Shown here one piece after another: positions 46,090 through 54,683 of a stretch of DNA of 64,000 bases. The notes under the pieces are model-generated. The model was not told the DNA's origin. It did no database searches and saw nothing but the letters and a program-made list of their open reading frames with translations. The position numbers and the translations under genes are program-made. The stretch's first letter is position 1; each line of letters opens with the position of its first letter. The stretch is from Halorubrum sp. DM2 (GTDB lineage Archaea > Halobacteriota > Halobacteria > Halobacteriales > Haloferacaceae): assembly GCF_901686465.1 (NCBI RefSeq), contig NZ_LR594487.1:778894-842893 (forward strand). The letters are read 5' to 3'.

Positions 46090-46409
46090 CGCATCCCACC
46101 TCCGTACACCACCCACAGGATCGTCCCCAACCCGAATAGTTCACAGGCACTGACGAGTATCGACCGACCGACGGCCCCGATGTCGGTCACCGTCGGTAAC
46201 CCGACCCGAAGCAACTCGGGTACCGTTATCAAGAAGATGAGACCGACTGCGAGCCAAAGCGTTCCACGGTGAGCAGGTCCTTGACGGTATCCGCGAACCA
46301 GAACTACGGCGATAGTCACCGAGAGTACCACTGAGACCACGGAAAGGACGAGCACCCCGAGTGCGAGGAACGGGTCTGTCCCAGTCGCATCCAACTGTAA
46401 GAGAAGCAT
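46086..46409 (-). CDS. Small membrane protein (DUF7521-like), upstream copy
   Basis: 107 aa with three hydrophobic segments, the first after MLLLQLDATGTDPF. It follows the winged-helix gene with 1 nt between genes and overlaps the next gene by 4 bp, so all three are one operon. It contains a VLVRGYRQGP turn like the partner's AYRGYRRNGS. Function unknown; possibly a membrane sensor working with the regulator. Confidence 0.7.
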   Translation of the reverse strand: MLLLQLDATGTDPFLALGVLVLSVVSVVLSVTIAVVLVRGYRQGPAHRGTLWLAVGLIFLITVPELLRVGLPTVTDIGAVGRSILVSACELFGLGTILWVVYGGGMR

Positions 46410-46410
46410 C

Positions 46411-46752
46411 TCAGGACAACCCCTCGAACAGATCTGTGAAGCGGTCGGCAGGATCGGTTTTCGAGCGCGTCACTGCTACTTCGTAGCCTCCATCACCGAA
46501 CGTGACGGTGACAGTCTCGACCGTCGCTACATACCGTTTATAGTGATGGCCGTCGGGGTCGATCTCCTGTTGTTCGGTCACGAGGTCTGCGTCCTGTAAC
46601 CGACTGAGACGGCGGTACGCCGTCGCGTCGGACATCTCACAGGCCGTACAGAGTTCATCGACTGACATCGGTTCAATTGTGAGGTGAGCGAGGATCGCTC
46701 GGGCGTACTCGTCGTCGAGTATCGCCAAGACGGTATCCTCGTCCTCGTCCAT
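46411..46752 (-). CDS. Winged-helix (ArsR-like) transcriptional regulator
   Basis: 113 aa. The winged helix spans about residues 8-75: LAILDDEYARAILAHL, then the recognition helix MSDATAYRRLSRLQDADLV and wing HHYKRYVATVETV. Start ATG 46752 is preceded 22-30 nt upstream by an A/T tract (GTTTTTTAC on the coding strand), a leaderless promoter. The promoter sits inside an inverted repeat (46766-46788) that could be its own operator. First gene of a three-gene operon. Confidence 0.83.
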   Translation of the reverse strand: MDEDEDTVLAILDDEYARAILAHLTIEPMSVDELCTACEMSDATAYRRLSRLQDADLVTEQQEIDPDGHHYKRYVATVETVTVTFGDGGYEVAVTRSKTDPADRFTDLFEGLS

Positions 46753-46765
46753 ATACGTGCCAGAC

Positions 46766-46788
46766 ACGGGTATGGGTAAAAAACCCGT
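46766..46788. promoter_or_regulatory. Promoter with inverted repeat, possible operator
   Basis: ACGGGT at 46766-46771 and ACCCGT at 46783-46788 form an inverted repeat separated by 11 bp, with an inner GGGTAAAAAACCC (46774-46786). It overlaps the promoter A/T tract of the winged-helix gene, so autoregulation is likely. It also lies about 65 bp before the divergent CPBP protease gene. Confidence 0.5.
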
Positions 46789-46851
46789 CACAGCTTCTGG
46801 GTCGGAAGCCGTGCCTATGGTGCTACTTGTACCCGTCCTCTTGAGTCGTAC

Positions 46852-47811
46852 ATGTCGTTACGATCGACGATTGATCGCATCCTTCCGACCGCCCTCCGTC
46901 AGAGGGTCTTCCAACTCCTCTGGCCGGTCTGGAACACTGAGCAACGCCGACTACGTGCACCACTTCGTGCGCTACTGCCGACCGTGCTAACCTTCATTCT
47001 CCTCGGAATCCTTCAGACTGCGATCCGAGCTAGGTTCGAGCATCCCGTCCGAGAACTGCTTGAATTGACTGGTATTGGCGTCATTCTCATCGGTGCAATT
47101 CTTCTCAGTGCACGAGTCATTGATCGACGCCCGGTGAGTGAGTTCGGACTCTCGCTTGACCGAGAGTGGTGGCACTCATTCGTTGTTGGTGGGCTCGTCG
47201 CCACCGCAATCAACGGTGGGGCACTCGTAGTGTCTCTCGGTGCTGGTTGGGCTACGTTCGTGGGTGTGATGCGCGGTTCCGGCGATCTTCCGTTCGTACC
47301 TGCGATGATGGTCGTGTTCGCGTATCTCGCGCTCGCGGCCACGTGGGAAGAGTTCATCTTTCGTGGTGCGATGTTGAAGAACCTTGCCGAGGGATCGAAC
47401 GGGTTCGTCTCCCAGTGGATAGCCGTTGGCCTCGCAGTGACTCTCAGCACGCTTGTGTTTGCGTTTCTACACGGCGGGAAAATAACGAATCCCAGCCACT
47501 ACGGGTACTACCTAATTGCAGGATTAGTAATAAGTGGCGTATACGTGCTAACCGGAGAACTCGCACTCAGCATCGGCTTTCACGTGTTCTACAATTTCAC
47601 TCAAAGCGCGATATTCGGACTGGGACATTCACAGCAGACGCCGGAGCTTTTCGCCGTCGACATCGTCGGCCCATCGCGCTGGATCGGAGAGGAGGGACTC
47701 GTCTTTGTCGGCTTCGCCGTTCTCGGCGGCCTCGTACTGATGGCGTATATCTACTGGCGCGACGGGTCACTCCAACTGGACGATCGCGTAACCAGCTACG
47801 TTGGACAGTAA
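46852..47811 (+). CDS. CPBP-family intramembrane metalloprotease
   Basis: 319-aa polytopic protein of the CPBP/Rce1 (Abi) family. Motif 1 is the glutamate pair and Arg in WEEFIFRGAML. Motif 2 lies in LVFAFLHGG and motif 3 in FHVFYNFTQ. About eight hydrophobic helices. Relatives process prenylated proteins or peptides; in prokaryotes some act in bacteriocin immunity or sigma signalling. Divergent from the winged-helix operon. Confidence 0.88.
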   Translation: MSLRSTIDRILPTALRQRVFQLLWPVWNTEQRRLRAPLRALLPTVLTFILLGILQTAIRARFEHPVRELLELTGIGVILIGAILLSARVIDRRPVSEFGLSLDREWWHSFVVGGLVATAINGGALVVSLGAGWATFVGVMRGSGDLPFVPAMMVVFAYLALAATWEEFIFRGAMLKNLAEGSNGFVSQWIAVGLAVTLSTLVFAFLHGGKITNPSHYGYYLIAGLVISGVYVLTGELALSIGFHVFYNFTQSAIFGLGHSQQTPELFAVDIVGPSRWIGEEGLVFVGFAVLGGLVLMAYIYWRDGSLQLDDRVTSYVGQ

Positions 47812-47830
47812 CTTACTCGACTCAATACCA

Positions 47831-48187
47831 ATGCCAACTGCATTCCCGTACCGCACTCCTGTCGATCACACGCCGCATGAACGGACGAACGTCGTCGTTG
47901 ACGATGATCAACCGAGTGATATACTCCAGACGGTCTCCTCGGACACTGCACAGCAGATACTGGCGACGCTTGACGGCGAACCAGCAACAACATCAGACAT
48001 CGCTGAAGCTGTCGACACGTCCATCCAGAACGCTAAGTATCATATAGAGCACCTCTGTGAAGCTAACATCGTCGAGCCCGTCGATACGTGGTACTCCAGA
48101 AAAGGGACAGAGATGACGGTCTACGCACTCTCCGTTGAAGAGATAGTCGTTCAGTTAGGAGGCTCTATCTCAGAAACGCAACCGTGA
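47831..48187 (+). CDS. Winged-helix DNA-binding protein
   Basis: 118 aa. An ArsR-like helix-turn-helix at about residues 35-95: ILQTVSSDTAQQILATL, TSDIAEAVDTSIQNAKYHIEHL and the wing YSRKGTEMTVYAL. It starts 19 nt after the CPBP gene and is probably co-transcribed, so it may regulate the protease cluster. Start ATG 47831; the longer frame begins with TTG inside the spacer. No membrane segment. Confidence 0.8.
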   Translation: MPTAFPYRTPVDHTPHERTNVVVDDDQPSDILQTVSSDTAQQILATLDGEPATTSDIAEAVDTSIQNAKYHIEHLCEANIVEPVDTWYSRKGTEMTVYALSVEEIVVQLGGSISETQP

Positions 48188-48231
48188 AAACAACGCCGCA
48201 GAGACCACTCCGAGACACCCGCAGTCGACGG

Positions 48232-49086
48232 TCAGCGCGTCGTGTCCGCGTGCGAGAAGACGAACTCCCGGAGCAGCTTTCCGCCCAGCGCCGCCGCCTG
48301 CCCGTCGTCCCGGTCGTTGACCTCGACGATGTCGAACCCGTCCGCGCGGGGCGCGACCGCTCGGACGAGGTCGCGGACCTCGCGGGGGTCCAGGCCGAAC
48401 GGCTCCATCGTTCCGGTTCCGGGGGCGTAGGCAGGGTCGAGGGCGTCGATATCGACCGAGCAGTAGACGGAGCCGTCGGCGTCGAACGGTCCTCCGTGTC
48501 CGTCTCCCGATCCGTCCCCGTCGAGCGCGTCGATCCACGCCCTCGCATCCTCGGGCGAGACGACCTCGACGTCGGCGTCGGCCGCGCGGTCCCACTCCGC
48601 CTCGGAGCCGGTCCGCGCGCCGACGATCACGGCGCGGTCGACGCCGAGGTCGTCGAGACACCGGCGCGTGACGCAGGCGTGGTTCCACGGGGTCCCGTCG
48701 TAGTCGCTCCGGAGGTCGAGGTGGGCGTCGCAGACGACGAGGGTGTCGGGGTCGACGGCGTCGACGCCCGCGTAGGTGACGGTGTGTTCACCGCCGACGA
48801 GCAGGGGGACGGCGTCGTCGTAGCCGACGCTACGCAGTTCGGCGGCGAGGTGGTCGAGGTACGCCGGCACGTCGTCCCACGGGCGCACGTCGCCCGCGTC
48901 GGCGACGCCGAGCGCGGAGAAGCGGCTCTCGGTGCGGCGGTCATAGTCGTCGTACGTCTCGGCGAATCGCCGGACCCGGTCCGGTCCGAACCGGGTGCCC
49001 GGCTGAAAAGTGGTCGTGGCGTCGAGCGGAGCGCCGACGACCACGTAGGAAGCAGTTTCGCGGTCCGTCGTCGCTCCGGGGAACAT
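48232..49086 (-). CDS. speB: Agmatinase/arginase-family ureohydrolase
   Basis: 284-aa binuclear manganese hydrolase. Metal ligands are visible in GGEHT, DAHLDLRSDY, WNHACV and SVDIDALDPAYAPGTGTMEP. The gene starts 6 nt after the aIF5A gene, a linkage conserved in haloarchaea. In Haloferax the linked agmatinase takes part in agmatine-based hypusine synthesis on aIF5A. Its reaction would be agmatine to putrescine and urea, or a related step in that pathway. Acid-rich loop at about residues 190-203. Confidence 0.9.
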   Translation of the reverse strand: MFPGATTDRETASYVVVGAPLDATTTFQPGTRFGPDRVRRFAETYDDYDRRTESRFSALGVADAGDVRPWDDVPAYLDHLAAELRSVGYDDAVPLLVGGEHTVTYAGVDAVDPDTLVVCDAHLDLRSDYDGTPWNHACVTRRCLDDLGVDRAVIVGARTGSEAEWDRAADADVEVVSPEDARAWIDALDGDGSGDGHGGPFDADGSVYCSVDIDALDPAYAPGTGTMEPFGLDPREVRDLVRAVAPRADGFDIVEVNDRDDGQAAALGGKLLREFVFSHADTTR

Positions 49087-49092
49087 ACCCGA

Positions 49093-49470
49093 TTACCCGA
49101 GGATCTTCCGTTGGCCCTCGTAATCGAGGTACTCGATGTTGTCGTCCGAGGTGAAGTCCTCGCCCTCGGGGATGCGCATCGTGAACGTGTCGTAGGTGTC
49201 TAAGTCCATCACCTGGACCTCGTCGCCGCTGACGTTGACGACCTGCCCCTGCTTGCGCTCGATGATCGGCACCCACACTTTCGCGTCGACCGGCTGCGAG
49301 AGTGAGCGCTTCTTGTCGTCGAAGACGCCCTTGCCCTCGACGCGGGCCTTGGCGCTGCCGTGTTTGCCGGGTTTGGCGGTGCTGTAATGGTTGATCTTAC
49401 AGGGCGCGTCGTCCATCATCACGTAGCTGCCCTCCTGGAGTTCGCGAACCTGCTTCTGCTCTCGCGGCAT
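49093..49470 (-). CDS. Translation factor aIF5A
   Basis: 125-aa archaeal homologue of eIF5A/EF-P that helps ribosomes through difficult peptide bonds. The hypusine loop [12 protein letters not shown] contains the Lys to be modified. The C-terminal OB domain runs [25 protein letters not shown]. Start ATG 49470, with TATA element 49494-49500 at 24-30 nt, so leaderless. Co-transcribed with the agmatinase gene. Confidence 0.95.
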   Translation of the reverse strand: MPREQKQVRELQEGSYVMMDDAPCKINHYSTAKPGKHGSAKARVEGKGVFDDKKRSLSQPVDAKVWVPIIERKQGQVVNVSGDEVQVMDLDTYDTFTMRIPEGEDFTSDDNIEYLDYEGQRKILG

Positions 49471-49493
49471 ACGCCGTATTTCCGGAGGCGCGT

Positions 49494-49500
49494 GTATAAA
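49494..49500 (-). promoter_or_regulatory. TATA box of the aIF5A-agmatinase operon
   Basis: Reverse-strand TTTATAC, 24-30 nt before the aIF5A ATG; the only obvious promoter for both genes. Confidence 0.7.
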
Positions 49501-49550
49501 CGGTTTGGAACGCTGTCGGGCGGGCGCTCGGGGGTCGGCGGCCGCGCCGG

Positions 49551-49835
49551 TCAGGGGTCGAGTTCGTCGACGTACTCTGCTTGCTCCTCGTCGTCGTCGA
49601 CGTTTCCGTCCGGCGGGACGAACTGTCCCGTAAGCAGGTAGCTGACGACGAACATGACGATGAACCCGACGCCGACCGCCGCCGTCGTCCGGACGACGAA
49701 CGGAATGTCGTTGAAGTACATGTAGCGGTCGGCGGCCGCCATGGCGATGAACGCGATCACCAGTATCTTCTGCTCGTCGGTCGGGTCGCGCACGAGGCCG
49801 ACCACGTCGTCTTTGAGGTCGCCGACCAGCCCCAT
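49551..49835 (-). CDS. Small hypothetical membrane protein
   Basis: 94 aa. Soluble helix [18 protein letters not shown], then two hydrophobic segments ([18 protein letters not shown] and [18 protein letters not shown]) and an acidic tail. Its ATG shares a base with the stop of the aminotransferase gene (TGATG), so it is translationally coupled. No known family. Confidence 0.7.
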   Translation of the reverse strand: MGLVGDLKDDVVGLVRDPTDEQKILVIAFIAMAAADRYMYFNDIPFVVRTTAAVGVGFIVMFVVSYLLTGQFVPPDGNVDDDEEQAEYVDELDP

Positions 49836-50986
49836 CAGTCGTCACCCCCGCCCCGGGTCACCGCGTCGCCCTCGGCGGACGCCCCGCCGGCGGACTCGAT
49901 CACGCTGCTCACCCGGTCGAGTCCCTCCTCCAGTTCGTCGGTCGGGAGGCCGAACCCGATCCGGAACCGGTCCGGGAAGCCGAACAGGTGACCGGGCGCG
50001 AGGACGACGCTCGCCTCCTCGACGACCGTCCGACAGAACGCCTCGGCGTTGTCGAAGCCGTCCGGGACCGTCACGAACGCGTTGACGCCGACGGGGTCGA
50101 GCCAGTCGAGGTCGTGGTCGTCGACCCAGTCCGCGACACGGTCGCGGTGGGCGGCCGCCAGCTCGCGGTTCTCCGAGAGGATCCGGTCCTCGCGCCGGCC
50201 GAGCGCCTGCTTCGCGACGTGTTGGCCGAAGAGGCTCGGCGAGATGGTGGTGTAGTCCTTCCAGCGCCACGCGCGCTCGACGACCGGCTCGGGACCGGCG
50301 ATCCAGCCGAACCGGAGACCGGCGAGCCCGTACGCCTTCGTGAGGCTGGTCGTCGAGATGCCGTGCGCGCCGTAGCTCGCGACCGGCGGCTGCGGCTCCT
50401 CGGCGAGCAGGCGGTACACCTCGTCACAGAGCAGGTATGCGTCGCGCTCGACCGCGACGTCGTAGACCGCCCGCATCGCGGCCTCGTCGTGGTACTGTCC
50501 GGTCGGATTGTTGGGGTTGTTGACGACGATCACCGCGGTGTCGTCGCGGGCCGCGTCGGCGATCGCCTCGGGGTCCAGTTTCCACTCGGGCGGCTCCAGT
50601 TCGACGCGGGTCACGTCGCCGAACGCGTCCGGCACGGCGTGGAGCGCCTGATACGTCGGCGTGACGACGACGGCGTGCGTGCCGGAGCCGACCTCCTCCT
50701 CGCCGAGGCCGGACTCGTCACCGAGCAGCGAGAGGAACGTCAGGAAGTTCGCCTCCTGCGTGCCGCAGGTGAAGAGCACTTCGTCGGCTGACCGGTCGTA
50801 GCGGTCGCCGACCGACTCCCGGAAGTCGGGGTCGCCGTTCGTCGGGATGACGTAGCCGAGCTTCCCCGGGTCGAGGTCGAACCGGCTCGCGTCGAGCGAC
50901 CGGATGCCGCTTTCCGCCAGCATGATGTCGGCCTCGTGTTCATACTCCGCGAACCAGCGTTCGAGGCCGAACGGGTCGATGCGCAT
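49835..50986 (-). CDS. Class I/II PLP aminotransferase
   Basis: 383 aa, fold type I. It has [46 protein letters not shown] and the PLP lysine in [18 protein letters not shown]. The group includes aspartate, aromatic and ala-type aminotransferases, and the substrate is not defined by neighbours. Its partner is a small membrane protein with no obvious link. Core-like codon use. Confidence 0.9.
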   Translation of the reverse strand: MRIDPFGLERWFAEYEHEADIMLAESGIRSLDASRFDLDPGKLGYVIPTNGDPDFRESVGDRYDRSADEVLFTCGTQEANFLTFLSLLGDESGLGEEEVGSGTHAVVVTPTYQALHAVPDAFGDVTRVELEPPEWKLDPEAIADAARDDTAVIVVNNPNNPTGQYHDEAAMRAVYDVAVERDAYLLCDEVYRLLAEEPQPPVASYGAHGISTTSLTKAYGLAGLRFGWIAGPEPVVERAWRWKDYTTISPSLFGQHVAKQALGRREDRILSENRELAAAHRDRVADWVDDHDLDWLDPVGVNAFVTVPDGFDNAEAFCRTVVEEASVVLAPGHLFGFPDRFRIGFGLPTDELEEGLDRVSSVIESAGGASAEGDAVTRGGGDD

Positions 50987-51124
50987 ACCGTCGTTCGGGC
51001 GGCCGCGACGTTAGGTGCTGCGGTCCCTCGCGGCGGTCGCCCGCCGGCTCGCCATCGTTCACGGCGGCCCGGGGCGGACCGCGGCCACCGCAACGACTTT
51101 TTTTGGGGATCGCGACTCGCCGTC

Positions 51125-52144
51125 ATGATTCTCAACCGGCAGCGGCTGTTGGGCGCGCTGCTGCTCGCCGTGGCCGCGCTCGCGGCGGTCGTGCTCGCGG
51201 AAGTGCTGCGGACGGTCGTCTTCGCGGTCACCGTCGCGTACGTCCTGTATCCCCTCCGTCAACAGCTCGTCCGCCGCGGACTCTCGCGTCGGATCGCGTG
51301 CGTCGTCGCCACCGCCGTCGCCTTCGCGGGTGCCACGCTCCTCGTCGCGCCGCTGCTGTACGCGCTGTACCGGCGGCGGTCAGAGCTGATCGAGATCCTC
51401 GGACAGATTCCCGATGTCGTCCCGATCAGCGTCGGCGGGTTCGAGACGGTCGTCGAGATCGCGCCGTTCGTCGCGGCCGCCGAGGCGTGGGTTCGGGGGG
51501 TCGCGATCGCGGTCGCGGCCGCCGCGCCGGTGCTCGTATTGGAGCTCGTCGTCTTCACGTTCCTCGTCTACGGCATCCTCTATCGCCCGGCAGCGGTTGC
51601 CACGGCCGTCTTCGGCGTCGTCCCGGACGAGTACCACGACGTCCCGACCCGGCTCCACGAACGGACGCGGGAGACGCTGTACTCGATCTACGTCCTTCAG
51701 GCCGCGACGGCGGCCGGGACCTTCGTCCTCGCGCTCGGCGTGTTTCGGATCCTCGGCTACGGCTCTCCGGTCCTGTTGGCGGTCATCGCCGGCGTCCTCC
51801 AGTTCGTCCCCGTCGTGGGTCCGAGCGTGCTCGTCGTCGGGTTGGCCGCGGGCGACCTCGTGGTCGGCGAGACCGCGCGGGCGGTCGCCGTGTTGGTACT
51901 GGGGCTCGTCGTCGTCTCCTTCGTCCCCGACGCGGTGATCCGGACGCAGCTCGCCGGCCGGACCGGCCGGATCTCGCCGGGGTTGTACTTTGTCGGATTC
52001 GTCGGCGGGGTCCTCACGCTCGGCGCGGTCGGACTCATCGTCGGCCCGCTCGTCGTGTCGCTGCTGCTCGAAGTGATCGACATGCTCTCCGAACACGACG
52101 CGCCGGGGTCATCGATCGAAGAACGGGCGGACTCGCCCGACTGA
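51125..52144 (+). CDS. AI-2E-family transporter (PerM/YdiK-like permease)
   Basis: 339-aa membrane protein with about eight hydrophobic segments. Typical of the family are the N-terminal FAVTVAYVLYPLRQQLVRRG, the central VLQAATAAGTFVLALGVF, LLAVIAGVLQFVPVVGPSVLV and the C-terminal VGFVGGVLTLGAVGLIVGPLVV. Some members export autoinducer-2, others are sodium/proton antiporters, and archaeal roles are unknown. Acidic C-terminal tail. Confidence 0.87.
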   Translation: MILNRQRLLGALLLAVAALAAVVLAEVLRTVVFAVTVAYVLYPLRQQLVRRGLSRRIACVVATAVAFAGATLLVAPLLYALYRRRSELIEILGQIPDVVPISVGGFETVVEIAPFVAAAEAWVRGVAIAVAAAAPVLVLELVVFTFLVYGILYRPAAVATAVFGVVPDEYHDVPTRLHERTRETLYSIYVLQAATAAGTFVLALGVFRILGYGSPVLLAVIAGVLQFVPVVGPSVLVVGLAAGDLVVGETARAVAVLVLGLVVVSFVPDAVIRTQLAGRTGRISPGLYFVGFVGGVLTLGAVGLIVGPLVVSLLLEVIDMLSEHDAPGSSIEERADSPD

Positions 52145-52221
52145 CGGCCCCCGGGACGGTTCCCCTTCGGCCGCCACCGCCGGTACCGCTTTCCCTTCGC
52201 CGGTCGTTCGTTCGGTATCCG

Positions 52222-53883
52222 ATGTCCTCGACGGACCCCCCAACCGCGGTCGGCGACGCCCCGACCCTCACGGCGCGACGGCTCGACGTCCTCGGCGACC
52301 GCGTGGCGCGTTCCCGGCCCGCGGACGACGGCGACGAAGCCGACGGCAGCGACGCCGACGGCGACCGCGACGCGCTCGACGTGTTCGCCCCGGCAACGAC
52401 CGAGCGGATCGGGCGCGTTCCGGCCTGCGACGCCGCCGACGTCGAGAGCGCGGTTGAGCGCGCTCGCGAGGCACAGGCCGAGTGGGCCGAGACCCCGGCG
52501 ACGGAGCGCGCCCGGATCGTCGACCGGTTCGGCGACCTCGTCGTCGACCGCCGCGAGGAGCTGCTCGACGTGCTTCAGGTCGAGACCGGGAAGTCGCGGC
52601 GCACCGCGGTCGAGGAGCTGTTCGACGTGCCGACCGGCTGCTCGTACGTCGCGCGCGAAGCGCCCGACGCGCTCGCCGAGGAGCGCCGCCGCGGGGTCGC
52701 GCCCGGGATCACGACCGCGACGGTCACCCGCGAGCCGGTCGGCGTCGTCGGCGTGATCTCGCCGTGGAACTACCCGCTCACGCTGTCGATGGCGGACGCG
52801 ATCCCCGCGCTGGCCGCGGGCAACGCCGTCGTGCTCAAGCCGGACGAGAAGACGCCGTACGGCGCGTTGCTTCTCTCCGAACTGCTCGAAGTCGCCGGCC
52901 TGCCCGACGACCTCTTTCAGGTCGTCACCGGCGAGGGACCGACCGTCGGCCCGCCGCTGATCGATGCCGTCGACTACGTCGCGTTCACCGGCAGCACGGC
53001 GACCGGCCGGGTCATCGCAGAGCGCGCGGGCCGAAACCTGATCGGCTGCTCGCTGGAGCTCGGCGGCAACAACCCCCTCGTCGTGCTCGGGGACGCCGAC
53101 ATCGACGAGGTCGCGCGCGGCGCGGTCCAGGCCTGCTTCTCGAACGCGGGGCAGCTCTGTCTCTCCGCCGAGCGGATCTACGTCGTCGAGTCCGCGTACG
53201 ACGCCTTCCTCGACGCGTTCGTCCGCGAGGCCGAGGCGCTGACGCTCGGGACCGGCTACGACTACGACGCCGACCTCGGCTCGCTCGTCGACGCCGACCA
53301 GCTGGCCCGCGTCGAGTCGCACGTCGGCGACGCCCGGGAGCGCGGCGCGACCGTCGAGACCGGCGGGCGCGCCCGACCCGACGTCGCCCCGTACTGCTAC
53401 GAGCCGACGATACTGACCGGCGTCGACTCGGACGCGACCGTCGCCTGCGAGGAGACGTTCGGCCCCGTCGCGGTCGTGACGCCGGTCCCGGACGCCGAGG
53501 CCGCGGTCGCGGCCGCCAACGACTCGCCGTACGGCCTGAACGCGAGCGTCTGGACCGGGGATCGGGAGCGCGGTGCCGAGCTCGCCCGCGAGATCGACTG
53601 CGGCACGGTGAACGTCAACGACGCGTTCCTCGCGACGTGGGGCGCGGTCGACGCGCCGATGGGCGGGTTCGGCGACTCCGGGCTCGGCCGCCGACACGGG
53701 CCGGAGGGGATCCGACGGTACACCGAGACGCGGACGGTCGGCGTCTCCCGGGTCGGATCCTTGACGTTCCCGGACCGGATCCCGACCGACTGGTTCGTGC
53801 GCGGCGCGTTCGCCGGGATGCGGGTCGCTCGCGGAGCGCGCCGGGGCGTCGACGCGCTCCGGCGGCGCTTGTCGCGTCGCTGA
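52222..53883 (+). CDS. Aldehyde dehydrogenase (succinate-semialdehyde dehydrogenase-like)
   Basis: 553-aa NAD(P)-dependent aldehyde dehydrogenase. It contains VISPWNYPLTLSMADA, the cofactor motif FTGSTATGR, the catalytic Glu in LELGGNNP and the catalytic Cys in FSNAGQLCLSAER. An acidic insert (about residues 34-52) and a basic C-terminal extension of about 50 residues (RRGVDALRRRLSRR) flank the core. It may oxidise succinate or glutarate semialdehyde from polyamine or GABA breakdown; substrate not proven. Confidence 0.88.
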   Translation: MSSTDPPTAVGDAPTLTARRLDVLGDRVARSRPADDGDEADGSDADGDRDALDVFAPATTERIGRVPACDAADVESAVERAREAQAEWAETPATERARIVDRFGDLVVDRREELLDVLQVETGKSRRTAVEELFDVPTGCSYVAREAPDALAEERRRGVAPGITTATVTREPVGVVGVISPWNYPLTLSMADAIPALAAGNAVVLKPDEKTPYGALLLSELLEVAGLPDDLFQVVTGEGPTVGPPLIDAVDYVAFTGSTATGRVIAERAGRNLIGCSLELGGNNPLVVLGDADIDEVARGAVQACFSNAGQLCLSAERIYVVESAYDAFLDAFVREAEALTLGTGYDYDADLGSLVDADQLARVESHVGDARERGATVETGGRARPDVAPYCYEPTILTGVDSDATVACEETFGPVAVVTPVPDAEAAVAAANDSPYGLNASVWTGDRERGAELAREIDCGTVNVNDAFLATWGAVDAPMGGFGDSGLGRRHGPEGIRRYTETRTVGVSRVGSLTFPDRIPTDWFVRGAFAGMRVARGARRGVDALRRRLSRR

Positions 53884-53938
53884 GCGGCGGTCTGCGGTGG
53901 TCGCAAAAAAGCTGTAAAGCCGTGACCGGAGCGCGGCG

Positions 53939-54529
53939 TTACTCGCCGTCGTCGATCAGGTCGCCGAACACGGAGGCCGCGGTGTCCGGGACGTCGAAGT
54001 CGTGGTAGTGCTCGCCCTTCTCGTTCGAGAGGATGTCGAGCGCGGCCGCGGCACCGTCGCCCGCCGAGATGACCGCCTGCCACTCCTCGGCGCGGGCCAT
54101 CGCGCCGGTCGCGTAGACGCCGTCGACGCTGGTCTCCGTCGAGAGGTCGGCGCTGACGGTGTCGTCGTCGTCGAACTCGCAGCCGAGCGACTCGGCGAGG
54201 TCGCGGTTCGCGCCCGTCGCGAGGACGACGTAGTCGGCGTCGTACTCGCCCTCCTCGGTCGTCACGGTGAAGCCGTCGCCGGCGTCCTCGACGCCGGTGA
54301 CCTTCTCGCCCTGGTGGCGGTCGACGCCGAAGTCGTCGACCTGCTGGCGGGCGGTCGCCATGAACTCGCTGCCGCCGACCGAGCCGACGCCGAGGTAGTT
54401 GAACAGGTGTGCCTTGTGCATCCACGTCCCGTCCGTGTCGAAGAGGACGGTGTCGAGTCCGTTCTTGCTCGCGAACAGTCCGGCGCTCAGCCCGGCGGGT
54501 CCACCGCCGACGATTGCGACGTTTGTCAT
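53939..54529 (-). CDS. Small FAD/NAD-dependent oxidoreductase (thioredoxin reductase-like, no CxxC)
   Basis: 196 aa. It begins VAIVGGGPAGLSAGLFASKN, has YVVLATGANRDLAE and ends with the family's TSVDGVYATGAMARAEEWQAVISAGDGAAAALDIL. The NAD-binding Gly-rich motif and the redox CxxC of thioredoxin reductase are missing: it is a single FAD domain with a short middle. Common in haloarchaea. Convergent with the aldehyde dehydrogenase gene. Electron partner unknown. Confidence 0.83.
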   Translation of the reverse strand: MTNVAIVGGGPAGLSAGLFASKNGLDTVLFDTDGTWMHKAHLFNYLGVGSVGGSEFMATARQQVDDFGVDRHQGEKVTGVEDAGDGFTVTTEEGEYDADYVVLATGANRDLAESLGCEFDDDDTVSADLSTETSVDGVYATGAMARAEEWQAVISAGDGAAAALDILSNEKGEHYHDFDVPDTAASVFGDLIDDGE

Positions 54530-54683
54530 GGTCGCGCCAACGCGGCCCGGGACATAAGGGTTGGCGGAAGCGGAGAGCGGCGACGGCCGATCGAGACCGG
54601 AACCGCGCGAGCGCGGTCGCCGGGCCGCGGCCGGCGACGCGCCCGAACAGAAGGTATTTGCGCCGAGCCGCGGAGATCCGTCC

